Assembly (NCBI RefSeq): GCF_029024925.1
Contig: NZ_CP118962.1
Coordinates: 1,210,001 to 1,274,000, forward strand
Source: Enterococcus faecalis
GTDB lineage: Bacteria; Bacillota; Bacilli; Lactobacillales; Enterococcaceae
Length of the DNA stretch: 64,000 nucleotides
Direction of reading: 5' to 3'
The notes below the pieces were generated by a model. The model made no database searches, was not told the origin of the DNA, and was given only the letters and a program-made list of their open reading frames with translations. Below are positions 54,212 to 61,731 of the stretch, piece by piece. The translations under genes and the position numbers were made by a program. Position 1 is the stretch's first letter. The number at the start of each line of letters is the position of its first letter.

Positions 54212-54258
54212 CCTGGGACAAAAATCCAAAGTGATTTTTGTCCCAGGCTCTGTTTTTT
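54212..54258 (+). terminator. Terminator-like palindrome at the end of repeat copy B
   Basis: GCCTGGGACAAAAATC (54212-54227) pairs perfectly with GATTTTTGTCCCAGGC (54234-54249) around CAAAGT, followed by a T8 run. Confidence 0.85.
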
Positions 54259-54358
54259 TTATTCAATTTTTTCATGAAAAGTTGAACTCTCAAGAAAATA
54301 TGATAACGATTTCTTTCGTGATATACTAATACTAACTTAAAAGAGAGGACGTCTGATC

Positions 54359-54616
54359 ATGAAAATACTAACGCCCGTTTATCAAATAAAATTTAAAAAA
54401 GTATCAAATCAATTACTGATTGATGAGCGTTTAATGAATGAATTGGGTACGTGGCTGAATCGTACAGGTCGAATTTGGGCCTGTCAATCATCAAAATCGG
54501 CAAAGGAATTTAAAAATACATTTTATGAAAGCACAGGCTTGACCGCAAATGAAGTGCATATTTCTGCCGAGACGGATGGTCTTTTTCGCTTAGCAGAAAA
54601 TAAAGCGTCTGATTAA
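54359..54616 (+). CDS. Small hypothetical cytosolic protein
   Basis: An 85-residue soluble protein, MKILTPVYQIKFKKVS at the start and an acidic end (ETDGLFRLAENKASD). It has no signal peptide or membrane segment. GAGAGGACG lies before the ATG and a plausible TATACTAA sequence about 35 bases upstream, so it is probably expressed. No family recognised. It stands between the repeat element and an ABC exporter operon. Confidence 0.6.
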   Translation: MKILTPVYQIKFKKVSNQLLIDERLMNELGTWLNRTGRIWACQSSKSAKEFKNTFYESTGLTANEVHISAETDGLFRLAENKASD

Positions 54617-54720
54617 AGTGCAACATCTTTCCATAACAATTGTCATTGACAAGCCAACACAGGAAAGATACGATATGAGTAACTAAACAGCGGTTTAGAA
54701 AAAGTGAAGGGGGCGTTTAT

Positions 54721-55620
54721 GTGTTAGAGGTAAAAGAGTTAGTCAAAACCTTTGGGGATTTTAAAGCAGTTGATCATGTATCCTTTACGATACCAGACGG
54801 GAAAATTTTAGGATTAATTGGCCAAAATGGTGCCGGGAAAACAACTACGTTTCGCTTGATTTTAAATTTTTTAACACAAGATAGCGGGTCGGTTTTATGG
54901 AATGGTCAACCATTAAATGAAAAAGAGTACAATATTATTGGTTATTTACCAGAAGAACGGGGTTTATATCCTAAAATTACGATTGAAGACCAACTAATTT
55001 ATTTCGCTTCGTTGCGGGGAAAAACTAAAAAAGAAATTGAACCTAAAATTGACTTTTGGATGGAAAAATTTCAAGTTAAAGGCAAAAAAACAGATAAAGT
55101 TAAATCTTTATCAAAAGGAAATCAACAAAAAGTTCAATTGATTGCGACACTTATTCATGAACCGAAGTTAATTATTTTAGACGAACCATTCAGTGGCTTG
55201 GATCCAGTTAATGCAGAATTATTAAAAGACGGCATTATTGAATTGAAAAATCAAGGTTCTTGTGTCATTTTTTCCAGTCATAATATGGACAATGTGGAAA
55301 AAATCTGTGACCATTTAGTCATGTTAAAAAATGGACGCATGGTTTTAGATGGTCAGGTTCATGAAATTCGACAACAATTTGGTCGAACAAAATTATTTTT
55401 AGAATCACCGTTATCTGTTGAGGAAGTTGCTGCTACAGCAGGTGTGAAAGAAGCACACTTGCGACAAGATGGCGTCTTAGAAGCGACATTAGAAAACGCT
55501 GAAGTGGGCAAAGTGTTGTTTGATAAAGCGACAGCCAACGGCTACATTCCAATGTTTAATCAACAACCACCAACATTGGAAGAAATTTTCAAAATGAAAG
55601 TAGGTGGGCAAGATGAGTAA
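54721..55620 (+). CDS. ABC transporter ATP-binding protein (NatA/YhaQ type)
   Basis: A 299-residue ABC ATPase with Walker A GQNGAGKTT (about 38-46), signature LSKGNQQK (about 135), Walker B LIILDEP (about 156) and switch His in SSHN. A C-terminal domain of about 80 residues after the core is typical of the NatA/YhaQ group. The start is GTG at 54721 after GAAGGGGGC. It overlaps the permease gene by 8 bases, so the pair forms one exporter. In Bacillus such pairs export Na+ or peptides; the substrate here is not known. Confidence 0.88.
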   Translation: MLEVKELVKTFGDFKAVDHVSFTIPDGKILGLIGQNGAGKTTTFRLILNFLTQDSGSVLWNGQPLNEKEYNIIGYLPEERGLYPKITIEDQLIYFASLRGKTKKEIEPKIDFWMEKFQVKGKKTDKVKSLSKGNQQKVQLIATLIHEPKLIILDEPFSGLDPVNAELLKDGIIELKNQGSCVIFSSHNMDNVEKICDHLVMLKNGRMVLDGQVHEIRQQFGRTKLFLESPLSVEEVAATAGVKEAHLRQDGVLEATLENAEVGKVLFDKATANGYIPMFNQQPPTLEEIFKMKVGGQDE

Positions 55621-56875
55621 ATTTTGGATTATTGCGACTGATGTCTATAAGAAAAATGTGAAGTCGCTGTCTTTCTTAATCATGATTTTAGCGCCATTTC
55701 TTCTTGTAGGAATTGTTTACTTAGCGGGCTCTCTAGCTAGCGGTTTTTCAGGAGATACTACCATTGGTCTGGTTTCGGAAAATCAAGCGCTCGTTAAAGA
55801 GTTGACAAAGAATAAAACAGAGGACTTTTCTTTCAAAGCTGTTTCTTCTGAGAAAAAGGCCCAAGAACAATTAAAAGACGAGAAAATTGATGCCTATTTA
55901 CTTTTGGACACTACAGATAATCAGATTTCTGGTCAGCTTTACTCTGAACGCTCTTTAGGAAATGCAACCGAGATGCTAATTCCTCAAATGTTAAACCAAT
56001 TACAAACAATGGTGAATGCCAATCGTTTAAACCTAACAGCTGAGCAAGTTGCCATGTTGAATCAACAAGCAACATTTAAAAAAGCCAAAATTAGTTTTGA
56101 TGAAAATGGTAAAATAAAAACAGGAGAAGATAACACAGGGATTCAAATGGCGTTAGCAATGGGGATAACAATTTTGTTATTTGTCTTCATCAGCAGTTAT
56201 TCTTCAATTATTGCCCAAGAGATTGCTTCTGAAAAAGGCACTAGAATCATGGAAGTTATTCTCTCTAGTACAAAAGCGCAAACCCATTTTTATGGCAAAT
56301 TAACTGGGGTTATTCTAGTAGCTTTAACACAAATTTTCATTTACGGAGTGGCGTTTGTTCTCGGCTATTCTCAATTGAAAAATCTTGATTTTATGAAAAG
56401 TCTATTAAGTGGTATTTCACCACAAAGTATTTTTTCATCAACCTTTATTTTTACATTAGGCTTTTTCATTATTGGTATTCTCGTTTTTGCTGTTTTGGCA
56501 GCACTTTGTGGTTCTCTTGTTTCCAAACCAGAGGATACAGCAAAAGCAGTTCAGCCCATCATGTATATTGGTTTAATCGGTTATATGATCGGCATTACGT
56601 TTGGGACGAATGATCCACAAAATATCGTGGTGAAAGTGACTTCCTTTATTCCGCTGATTTCGTCATACATTATGCCAGTACGCTTGGCGACCGAAACGGC
56701 ATCAACAATGGAAGCAATTGTCTCATTAGTGATTTTGGCAGTTTTTGGAATTATTTTAACAATCTTCTCTGCTCGTTTATACAAATCAAACGTTCTTGTA
56801 TACAGTGAAGGCGGCATGATTCAATCTTTAAAACAGTCAATTTCTATTTTAAAAAATGAACAAAAGCATAAATAA
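55613..56875 (+). CDS. ABC-2 type permease (NatB/YhaP type)
   Basis: A 420-residue membrane protein: an N-terminal helix (about 18-40), a large extracytoplasmic domain (about 45-185), then five or six helices. GTRIMEVILSSTKAQTHFYGKL (starting near 215) is the conserved coupling segment of the NatB/YhaP group (motif EKGTRIMEVILSS). ATG at 55613 after AGGTGGG was chosen over the earlier GTG. Forms an exporter with the preceding ATPase. Confidence 0.85.
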   Translation: MSKFWIIATDVYKKNVKSLSFLIMILAPFLLVGIVYLAGSLASGFSGDTTIGLVSENQALVKELTKNKTEDFSFKAVSSEKKAQEQLKDEKIDAYLLLDTTDNQISGQLYSERSLGNATEMLIPQMLNQLQTMVNANRLNLTAEQVAMLNQQATFKKAKISFDENGKIKTGEDNTGIQMALAMGITILLFVFISSYSSIIAQEIASEKGTRIMEVILSSTKAQTHFYGKLTGVILVALTQIFIYGVAFVLGYSQLKNLDFMKSLLSGISPQSIFSSTFIFTLGFFIIGILVFAVLAALCGSLVSKPEDTAKAVQPIMYIGLIGYMIGITFGTNDPQNIVVKVTSFIPLISSYIMPVRLATETASTMEAIVSLVILAVFGIILTIFSARLYKSNVLVYSEGGMIQSLKQSISILKNEQKHK

Positions 56876-56890
56876 TCCTTGTTTAACTCT

Positions 56891-56941
56891 AAAAGGACCC
56901 GGTAAATCAGTCAAAGTGACTGATCTGCCGGGTCTTTTTTA
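56891..56941. terminator. Bidirectional terminator between ABC permease and LacI gene
   Basis: GGACCCGGTAAATCAGTCA pairs with TGACTGATCTGCCGGGTC (small internal mismatch), with A4 to the left and T6 to the right. The LacI stop (56911-56913) lies within it. Confidence 0.82.
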
Positions 56942-57909
56942 GGCACCGTTCGTCGTTCAACTAGACGAACGGTTAATTTTTTTTCAGGAATGTTCGTCTG
57001 ATTTAATTGGTTGTATAGGTAAATAAATGAGTTTTCGGCTTGATACTGAATGGCATAATCAACAGTCGTAATATGCATCAACTCACTGACATAACTATTA
57101 TCAAAGCCAATGACAGCGACATCGCGAGGAACGGCATAATTTAGATTTTCAAGTTCTGAAATAAACTCAGCTGCTACGTGATCATTATAAAAGGCCAAAG
57201 CTTCTGGCTTGTCGGTTAATTGTTGCCAGTAATGGGCAATTTTGCGACCAGAATGGTTAGTATACTGATCATTAATCAGCCACTCAGCTTGCCAAGGTGC
57301 CTGAGTGTTTTCATAAAAATCTTTCATTGCACGTTTTCGTGCGTGTGTGTTTAAATTTTCGGGATTACCGAGGACATGACCAATTTTTTGGTATCCTTGT
57401 TGTTGTAAATATTCTAAGGAACGATAATAACCAGAGTAATGATCAATGTAGGAAGAGTATATATTAGGTGAATCGATACGATGCCAGGTTGCTAAAGGAC
57501 CATACGCGCTGTATGGCTCAATCACTGACCATTCATTTGTTCGTGTCAATAAAAACAAGCCATCTAATTGTTTGTATTTTAATTGGTTCAAGGCATCAAT
57601 TTCTTTCTGCTGATCGCCATCTGTAAAAAATAAGGTTACGGAATAATTGTATTTTTTGGCAATTGAAATAAAGCGATTCAAGAAAATACCTAATGAACCT
57701 AAATAGCTAGGGGCTAAAAAGCCAATGGTTTTTGTGGCACCTGCTCGTAAATTCCGCGCCACATAATTCGGGGTATAATTTAATTCTTTCATTGCTTTGA
57801 GAATTTTTTCTTGACTATCGGCACTCACATATCCTTTTCCAGAAATTAAGCGAGAAACAGTCGATTTCGAGACACCGGCAACTTTTGCTACATCAATGAT
57901 AGACGTCAT
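56911..57909 (-). CDS. LacI/GalR family transcriptional regulator
   Basis: A 332-residue LacI-type repressor. Residues 1-60 hold the helix-turn-helix and hinge (IIDVAKVAGVSKSTVSRLI, NYTPNYVARNLR). The rest is a periplasmic-binding-like effector domain (TIGFLAPSYLGSLG, HVLGNPENLN, VIGFDNS). It is divergent from a GH4 6-phospho-glycosidase gene with a palindrome in that promoter, so the enzyme's sugar phosphate or a related sugar is the likely inducer. TGGAGGTAAAA precedes the ATG. Confidence 0.9.
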   Translation of the reverse strand: MTSIIDVAKVAGVSKSTVSRLISGKGYVSADSQEKILKAMKELNYTPNYVARNLRAGATKTIGFLAPSYLGSLGIFLNRFISIAKKYNYSVTLFFTDGDQQKEIDALNQLKYKQLDGLFLLTRTNEWSVIEPYSAYGPLATWHRIDSPNIYSSYIDHYSGYYRSLEYLQQQGYQKIGHVLGNPENLNTHARKRAMKDFYENTQAPWQAEWLINDQYTNHSGRKIAHYWQQLTDKPEALAFYNDHVAAEFISELENLNYAVPRDVAVIGFDNSYVSELMHITTVDYAIQYQAENSFIYLYNQLNQTNIPEKKLTVRLVERRTVPKKDPADQSL

Positions 57910-57975
57910 TTTTTACCTCCAAAGTGGAATGTATTCTTATAAGAAGTATAGCATACATTTTTTTGAAAATAGTGC

Positions 57976-58006
57976 TTGACATGGGAACATTCCCATAATT
58001 TATCCT
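57976..58006 (+). promoter_or_regulatory. Promoter of the GH4 gene with an embedded operator palindrome
   Basis: TTGACA (57976-57981) and TATCCT (58001-58006). The 16-base perfect palindrome ATGGGAACATTCCCAT (57981-57996) sits between them, well placed for the divergent LacI-type regulator. The palindrome has CA in its centre rather than the CG usual for LacI proteins, so the match to regulator is inferred. Confidence 0.6.
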
Positions 58007-58010
58007 AAAT

Positions 58011-58025
58011 ATGTAAACGATAACA
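58011..58025 (+). promoter_or_regulatory. CcpA (cre) site before the GH4 gene
   Basis: ATGTAAACGATAACA matches the cre consensus WTGNAANCGNWNNCA at every fixed position, just downstream of the likely transcription start, the usual place for repression. Confidence 0.7.
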
Positions 58026-58050
58026 ATTTAATCAAGGAGGAAGAAGACGG

Positions 58051-59445
58051 ATGACAAGAGGAGCATTAAAAATTGCAACAATTGGTGGCGGTTCTAGTTA
58101 TACACCTGAATTAATTGAAGGATACATTAAAAGAAAAGATGAACTGCCAATTAAGGAAATTTGGTTAGTCGATATTGAAGCTGGTAAAGAAAAATTGGAA
58201 ATCGTAGGTGCAATGGCGAAGCGCATGATTAAAGCTGCTGGTTTAGATTGGGAAGTTCATTTAACATTGGACCGTGAAGCAGCCTTAAAAGGGGCGGATT
58301 TTGTTTCAACACAGTTTCGTGTAGGATTATTAGATGCTCGCATTAAAGATGAACGGATTCCTTTGTCCCATGGAGTATTAGGCCAAGAAACAAATGGCGC
58401 GGGAGGAATGTTTAAAGCATTTCGAACAATTCCTGTCATTTTAGCTATTATTGACGATATGAAACGCCTTTGCCCAGATGCTTGGTTAGTGAATTTTACT
58501 AATCCAGCTGGAATGGTTACGGAAGCTGCAATTAAACATGGCGGTTGGAAAAAAACAGTTGGCTTATGTAATGTGCCGATTGGTCATAGAAAACAAGCGG
58601 CCGAAATGCTGGGAATTCCAGAAGAAGACTTATTCTTTAAATTTGCTGGAATTAATCATTTCCATTGGCACCGCGTTTGGGACAAAGAAGGACAAGAGCG
58701 AACACAAGAACTCATTGATTTAATTTACGGACCTAAGCAAGAGCAAGAAAGTCATTTGAAAAATATTTTTGATGCGCCGTTCCATTATGAACAGTTAAAA
58801 GATTTAGGAATGTTACCATGTGGTTATCATCGCTATTATTATATTGAAGATGAGATGTTGAGGCATTCCATCGAAGAGTATGAACGGGGCGAAACAAGAG
58901 CACAAGTGGTTAAAGAAACGGAAGGTCGTCTGTTTGAATTGTATAAAGATCCCAAACTAGATTACAAACCAAAAGAATTAGAAGAACGGGGCGGCACACA
59001 CTATAGCGATGCAGCTTGTGAAATGATTGCATCAATTTATAATGATAAACGAACGGATATGGTTGTTTCTACTGAAAATAATGGGACAATTACTGATTTA
59101 CCGTATGATTGTGTTGTAGAAGTATCTGGACCTGTGACAGCACATGGCCATGAACCTTACAACTGGGGGGCCTTTCCACCAGCAGCACGAGGAATTATTC
59201 AAAATATGAAAGCTATGGAAGAAACGGTTATTCGAGCAGCCATCAATGGTGATTACGGCGCAGCATTGCATGCTTTCACTATTAATCCATTAGTTCCTGG
59301 CGGCGTCATGGCGAAGACCTTGTTGGACGAATTATTAATTGCCCACAAATCGCATTTACCGAATTTTGCAGATGCGATTAATAAAATTGAAGAAACACAA
59401 CCAGAAACAGTCACATATGTGGCCGAATTAATGAAAAGTAATTAA
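58051..59445 (+). CDS. Glycoside hydrolase family 4, 6-phospho-beta-glucosidase type
   Basis: A 464-residue GH4 enzyme; these use NAD+ and Mn2+ to cleave phosphorylated disaccharides after PTS uptake. IATIGGGSSYTPELI (about 8-22) is the NAD-binding loop, QFRVGLLDAR (about 88) and NGAGGMFKAFR follow, and CNVPIGHR (about 171) with NHFHW carry metal and catalytic residues. The sequence fits the LicH/CelF side more than alpha-glycosidases. AAGGAGGAAG precedes the ATG. No PTS gene is next to it, so its transporter must be elsewhere. Confidence 0.88.
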   Translation: MTRGALKIATIGGGSSYTPELIEGYIKRKDELPIKEIWLVDIEAGKEKLEIVGAMAKRMIKAAGLDWEVHLTLDREAALKGADFVSTQFRVGLLDARIKDERIPLSHGVLGQETNGAGGMFKAFRTIPVILAIIDDMKRLCPDAWLVNFTNPAGMVTEAAIKHGGWKKTVGLCNVPIGHRKQAAEMLGIPEEDLFFKFAGINHFHWHRVWDKEGQERTQELIDLIYGPKQEQESHLKNIFDAPFHYEQLKDLGMLPCGYHRYYYIEDEMLRHSIEEYERGETRAQVVKETEGRLFELYKDPKLDYKPKELEERGGTHYSDAACEMIASIYNDKRTDMVVSTENNGTITDLPYDCVVEVSGPVTAHGHEPYNWGAFPPAARGIIQNMKAMEETVIRAAINGDYGAALHAFTINPLVPGGVMAKTLLDELLIAHKSHLPNFADAINKIEETQPETVTYVAELMKSN

Positions 59446-59446
59446 A

Positions 59447-59492
59447 AAATATCGCACGCTAAAGATTCGTTTAGTGTGCGATACTTTTTTTA
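59447..59492. terminator. Bidirectional terminator after the GH4 gene
   Basis: TATCGCACGCTAAA (59450-59463) pairs with TTTAGTGTGCGATA (59470-59483; one G-T pair), with A6 left and T7 right. The stop of the minus-strand neighbour lies in the right arm. Confidence 0.85.
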
Positions 59493-59905
59493 GAATAGGA
59501 AGCAAAGGATTCCGTTTTTTTCTTGACAGTAAAATGATAGGTTTGTTGCCGGAACAGCCATTGAATACCAGAGTAAATTAAAATTTCAGCAATAATAAAC
59601 GTCGAAAGTTTCTGTGCGGAAAGGAATAATAGCGTTAAAATTAAAAATAAGACGACACAGGTATAAAAAACATGTTGCAATTTTTTAGAATTGATAATCG
59701 TGATTTCTTTGGTATCTTCAGTAACTTCAATGCGCCGATAAAATTGGAACCAGCCTTCATAGAACGTTAAAACATCTCCAGGATCAGCCTCAATTTCAAT
59801 AGGTACATTAGTAAAAAGTTTCCCTTGATGCACACCATTTTTATAAAATGTAAAATAGCGTAACGCGCCCCAAGCTGATGTTTTTCGTGTCAATGTAATC
59901 TTCAT
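59471..59905 (-). CDS. Membrane protein with N-terminal beta-rich domain, function unknown
   Basis: A 144-residue protein. The first 75 residues look like a small beta domain (TLTRKTSAWGALRYFTFYKNG, EIEADPGDVLTFYEG), followed by two hydrophobic helices (about 82-115) and a charged tail. ATG at 59905 follows GGAGGTG; upstream codons lack support. The stop is within the shared terminator. Family not recognised. Confidence 0.7.
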   Translation of the reverse strand: MKITLTRKTSAWGALRYFTFYKNGVHQGKLFTNVPIEIEADPGDVLTFYEGWFQFYRRIEVTEDTKEITIINSKKLQHVFYTCVVLFLILTLLFLSAQKLSTFIIAEILIYSGIQWLFRQQTYHFTVKKKTESFASYSKKSIAH

Positions 59906-59990
59906 GGTTTTCACCTCCGTCTTTATTTTGCCATAGTTTCGGTAAAATTGTATCCTACTAAAGTCCGATTCTCTCATTTTAGGGTCAGAA

Positions 59991-60019
59991 TTGACAAAAG
60001 AAAGCAGAGGTGTTAATGT
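59991..60019 (+). promoter_or_regulatory. Promoter of the ABC-F gene leader
   Basis: Perfect TTGACA (59991-59996), 17-base spacer, TAATGT (60014-60019), before the leader peptide and attenuator. Confidence 0.6.
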
Positions 60020-60049
60020 GGGAGTAATTAAACGAGGAGGTATAATTGT

Positions 60050-60094
60050 ATGTTGGCATCTATCAGAATTTGGATTGACTTTTTGACAAAATAA
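60050..60094 (+). CDS. 14-residue leader peptide of the ABC-F gene
   Basis: GAGGAGG lies nine bases before an ATG opening MLASIRIWIDFLTK and a TAA. The leader is 147 bases before the ABC-F gene. Its last codons form the left arm of a perfect 10-bp inverted repeat (60077-60086 with 60110-60119), so a ribosome stalled by an antibiotic would change folding of the leader RNA. Leader peptides of this type control several ABC-F and erm genes. Confidence 0.7.
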   Translation: MLASIRIWIDFLTK

Positions 60095-60196
60095 ATTGAA
60101 TAAATCTTATCAAAAAGTCTGAAATTAAAATTCATGGGTGGCGTGTGTACTTTTATACGAAACTACAAGGATAGCGATTAGGCTGTCCTTTTTTGC
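60077..60196 (+). promoter_or_regulatory. Attenuator in the leader of the ABC-F gene
   Basis: GACTTTTTGA (60077-60086) pairs with TCAAAAAGTC (60110-60119). Further on AAGGATAGC pairs with GCTGTCCTT (60167-60175 with 60182-60190, one G-T pair), followed by T6: a rho-independent terminator before the gene. Leader peptide plus terminator suggest translation-dependent attenuation. Confidence 0.7.
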
Positions 60197-60240
60197 GTAC
60201 CCAAGATTCTTTCGTTTCAGAAATGAAAGAAGAGGGCAAA

Positions 60241-61689
60241 ATGAAAAAATTAAGTATTCATCTGAAAGAAGTAAGTATTCACTTTTCGGGAAAACCAATT
60301 CTAGAAATTGATGAATTATTTGTATATGAAAATGAAAAAATTGGGATTATTGGTAAAAACGGTGCAGGAAAATCAACACTGCTCAATTTAATTATGGGTA
60401 AGATTCAATCAGACAAAGGAAAAGTTCAAAGATTGAACGACTTTCATTACTTGGCACAAGTAGCTGAAGAAATAACGAATGAACCAGAGAAAACTGACAA
60501 AAACTGTTTGCTAAATCAGAAAAATCAAAAACTAAGTGGTGGCGAAAAAGTCCAAAAACGCTTAGCAACATTATTTTCAGAGTATCCAACCGGGGTTATT
60601 TTAGATGAACCAACCACACATTTAGATAAAGAACATCGTCAGTTGTTAGTGGCAGATTTAACGTATTATTATGGGACCGTTTTGTTTGTTAGTCATGATC
60701 GCTTTTTCTTGAATCAATTAGCAGAGAAAATTTGGGAAGTTTCGGATGGACATGTCAAAGAATATTTAGGAAACTACGATGCGTATTGTCGTCAAAAAGA
60801 ATTGGAACAGCAAACACGATATAATGTCTGTCATCAGTATCAAAAGGAAAAGAAAAAATTACAGGAATCTTACGCAAAGAAACAAGCACAAGCGCAAAAA
60901 TCTAGTCATGTTTCAAAAAAACAAAAACAAAAGCAAATTAAACCTAGTCGGTTAGCTGGTTCTAAACAAAAAGATACCGTACAAAAAGCACTCCAAAAAC
61001 AAGCGAAAGCGATTAATGCCAGAATTGACAGATTACCCGATGTTGCGCAAGCAAAACAAGAGCGAAAAATTATTTTTCCTACTAATAATCAGTTCTCTTT
61101 ATACAATCCATATCCAATTAGAATTGAAAATTTAACTTTCGCTTATGAGAATCGAACAATTCTTAACCAAGTGAACGTTCAAATTCCTGTAAACGAAAAA
61201 ATAGCACTTTGTGGAAAAAATGGTGCTGGGAAGAGTACCTTCCTTCAACAAATTGAAGCCCGTCACCCAGCCATTTACTTTTCTCCCAAAGTTCGGTTAG
61301 GAACGTATCATCAATTAGATTATCGATTAAAAAATGATGAACCACTGTTGACTTATTTATTGAAGCGGACAAATTATTCTGAAAAGATTGTGCGTTCACT
61401 TTTATATCGGCTAGGTTTTCAACAAGAAAATTTACAGACAAAGATATCTTCTCTAAGTGGTGGCGAAGCCATAAAAATTACTTTGGCGCAATTATTTATA
61501 GAACCAAATAATATCATCTTATTGGATGAACCCACCAATTTTCTTGATTTAGAGACAATCCAAGCACTTGAAGAATTTATAAGTGCCTATCAAGGAACAG
61601 TAATTTTCACTTCGCATGATGAAACGTTTGTGGAAAAAGTAGCCACCCGCACTATTTATTTAGAAAACGGGAAAATTATTGATAAATAA
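60241..61689 (+). CDS. ABC-F ribosome-protection protein (Msr/Vga-like)
   Basis: A 482-residue protein with two ABC domains and no membrane helices, the ABC-F layout. Walker A GKNGAGKST appears in both halves (about 37 and 326), signatures LSGGEKVQK (about 100) and LSGGEAIKI (about 404), Walker B VILDEPTTHLD and ILLDEPTNFLD. The basic linker between (about 195-285, rich in Lys and Gln) would reach toward the peptidyl-transferase centre. Such proteins displace macrolides, streptogramins, lincosamides or pleuromutilins. It is not the Lsa(A) sequence I recall. ATG at 60241 was chosen because the earlier TTG lies in the attenuator. Confidence 0.85.
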   Translation: MKKLSIHLKEVSIHFSGKPILEIDELFVYENEKIGIIGKNGAGKSTLLNLIMGKIQSDKGKVQRLNDFHYLAQVAEEITNEPEKTDKNCLLNQKNQKLSGGEKVQKRLATLFSEYPTGVILDEPTTHLDKEHRQLLVADLTYYYGTVLFVSHDRFFLNQLAEKIWEVSDGHVKEYLGNYDAYCRQKELEQQTRYNVCHQYQKEKKKLQESYAKKQAQAQKSSHVSKKQKQKQIKPSRLAGSKQKDTVQKALQKQAKAINARIDRLPDVAQAKQERKIIFPTNNQFSLYNPYPIRIENLTFAYENRTILNQVNVQIPVNEKIALCGKNGAGKSTFLQQIEARHPAIYFSPKVRLGTYHQLDYRLKNDEPLLTYLLKRTNYSEKIVRSLLYRLGFQQENLQTKISSLSGGEAIKITLAQLFIEPNNIILLDEPTNFLDLETIQALEEFISAYQGTVIFTSHDETFVEKVATRTIYLENGKIIDK

Positions 61690-61697
61690 AAAAAGCA

Positions 61698-61731
61698 AAC
61701 AAAAAGTCGCTAAAATAGCGACTTTTTGTTT
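61698..61731. terminator. Bidirectional terminator between ABC-F and flavoprotein genes
   Basis: AACAAAAAGTCGCT pairs perfectly with AGCGACTTTTTGTT around AAAAT. The stop of the minus-strand gene follows directly. Confidence 0.85.

Larger units (their letters stand above)
53711..54250. repeat. Intergenic repeat element, copy B (expanded, with inserted cassettes)
   Basis: Reverse-complement copy of the element at 39041-39276, about 540 bases instead of about 236. Relative to copy A it has insertions at 53745-53797 (53 nt), 53823-53927 (about 105 nt), 53947-53999 (53 nt) and 54028-54078 (51 nt), plus extra bases near 54100-54143. Three of the insertions begin ACCAAGTAGGTA or ACTAAGTAGGTA and contain a hairpin. 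No gene was seen in it. Confidence 0.85.

Noticed and set aside
60193-60240. TTG start giving a longer ABC-F protein
   Set aside because: The codon lies at the end of the terminator T run and lacks a ribosome binding site; ATG at 60241 fits better.
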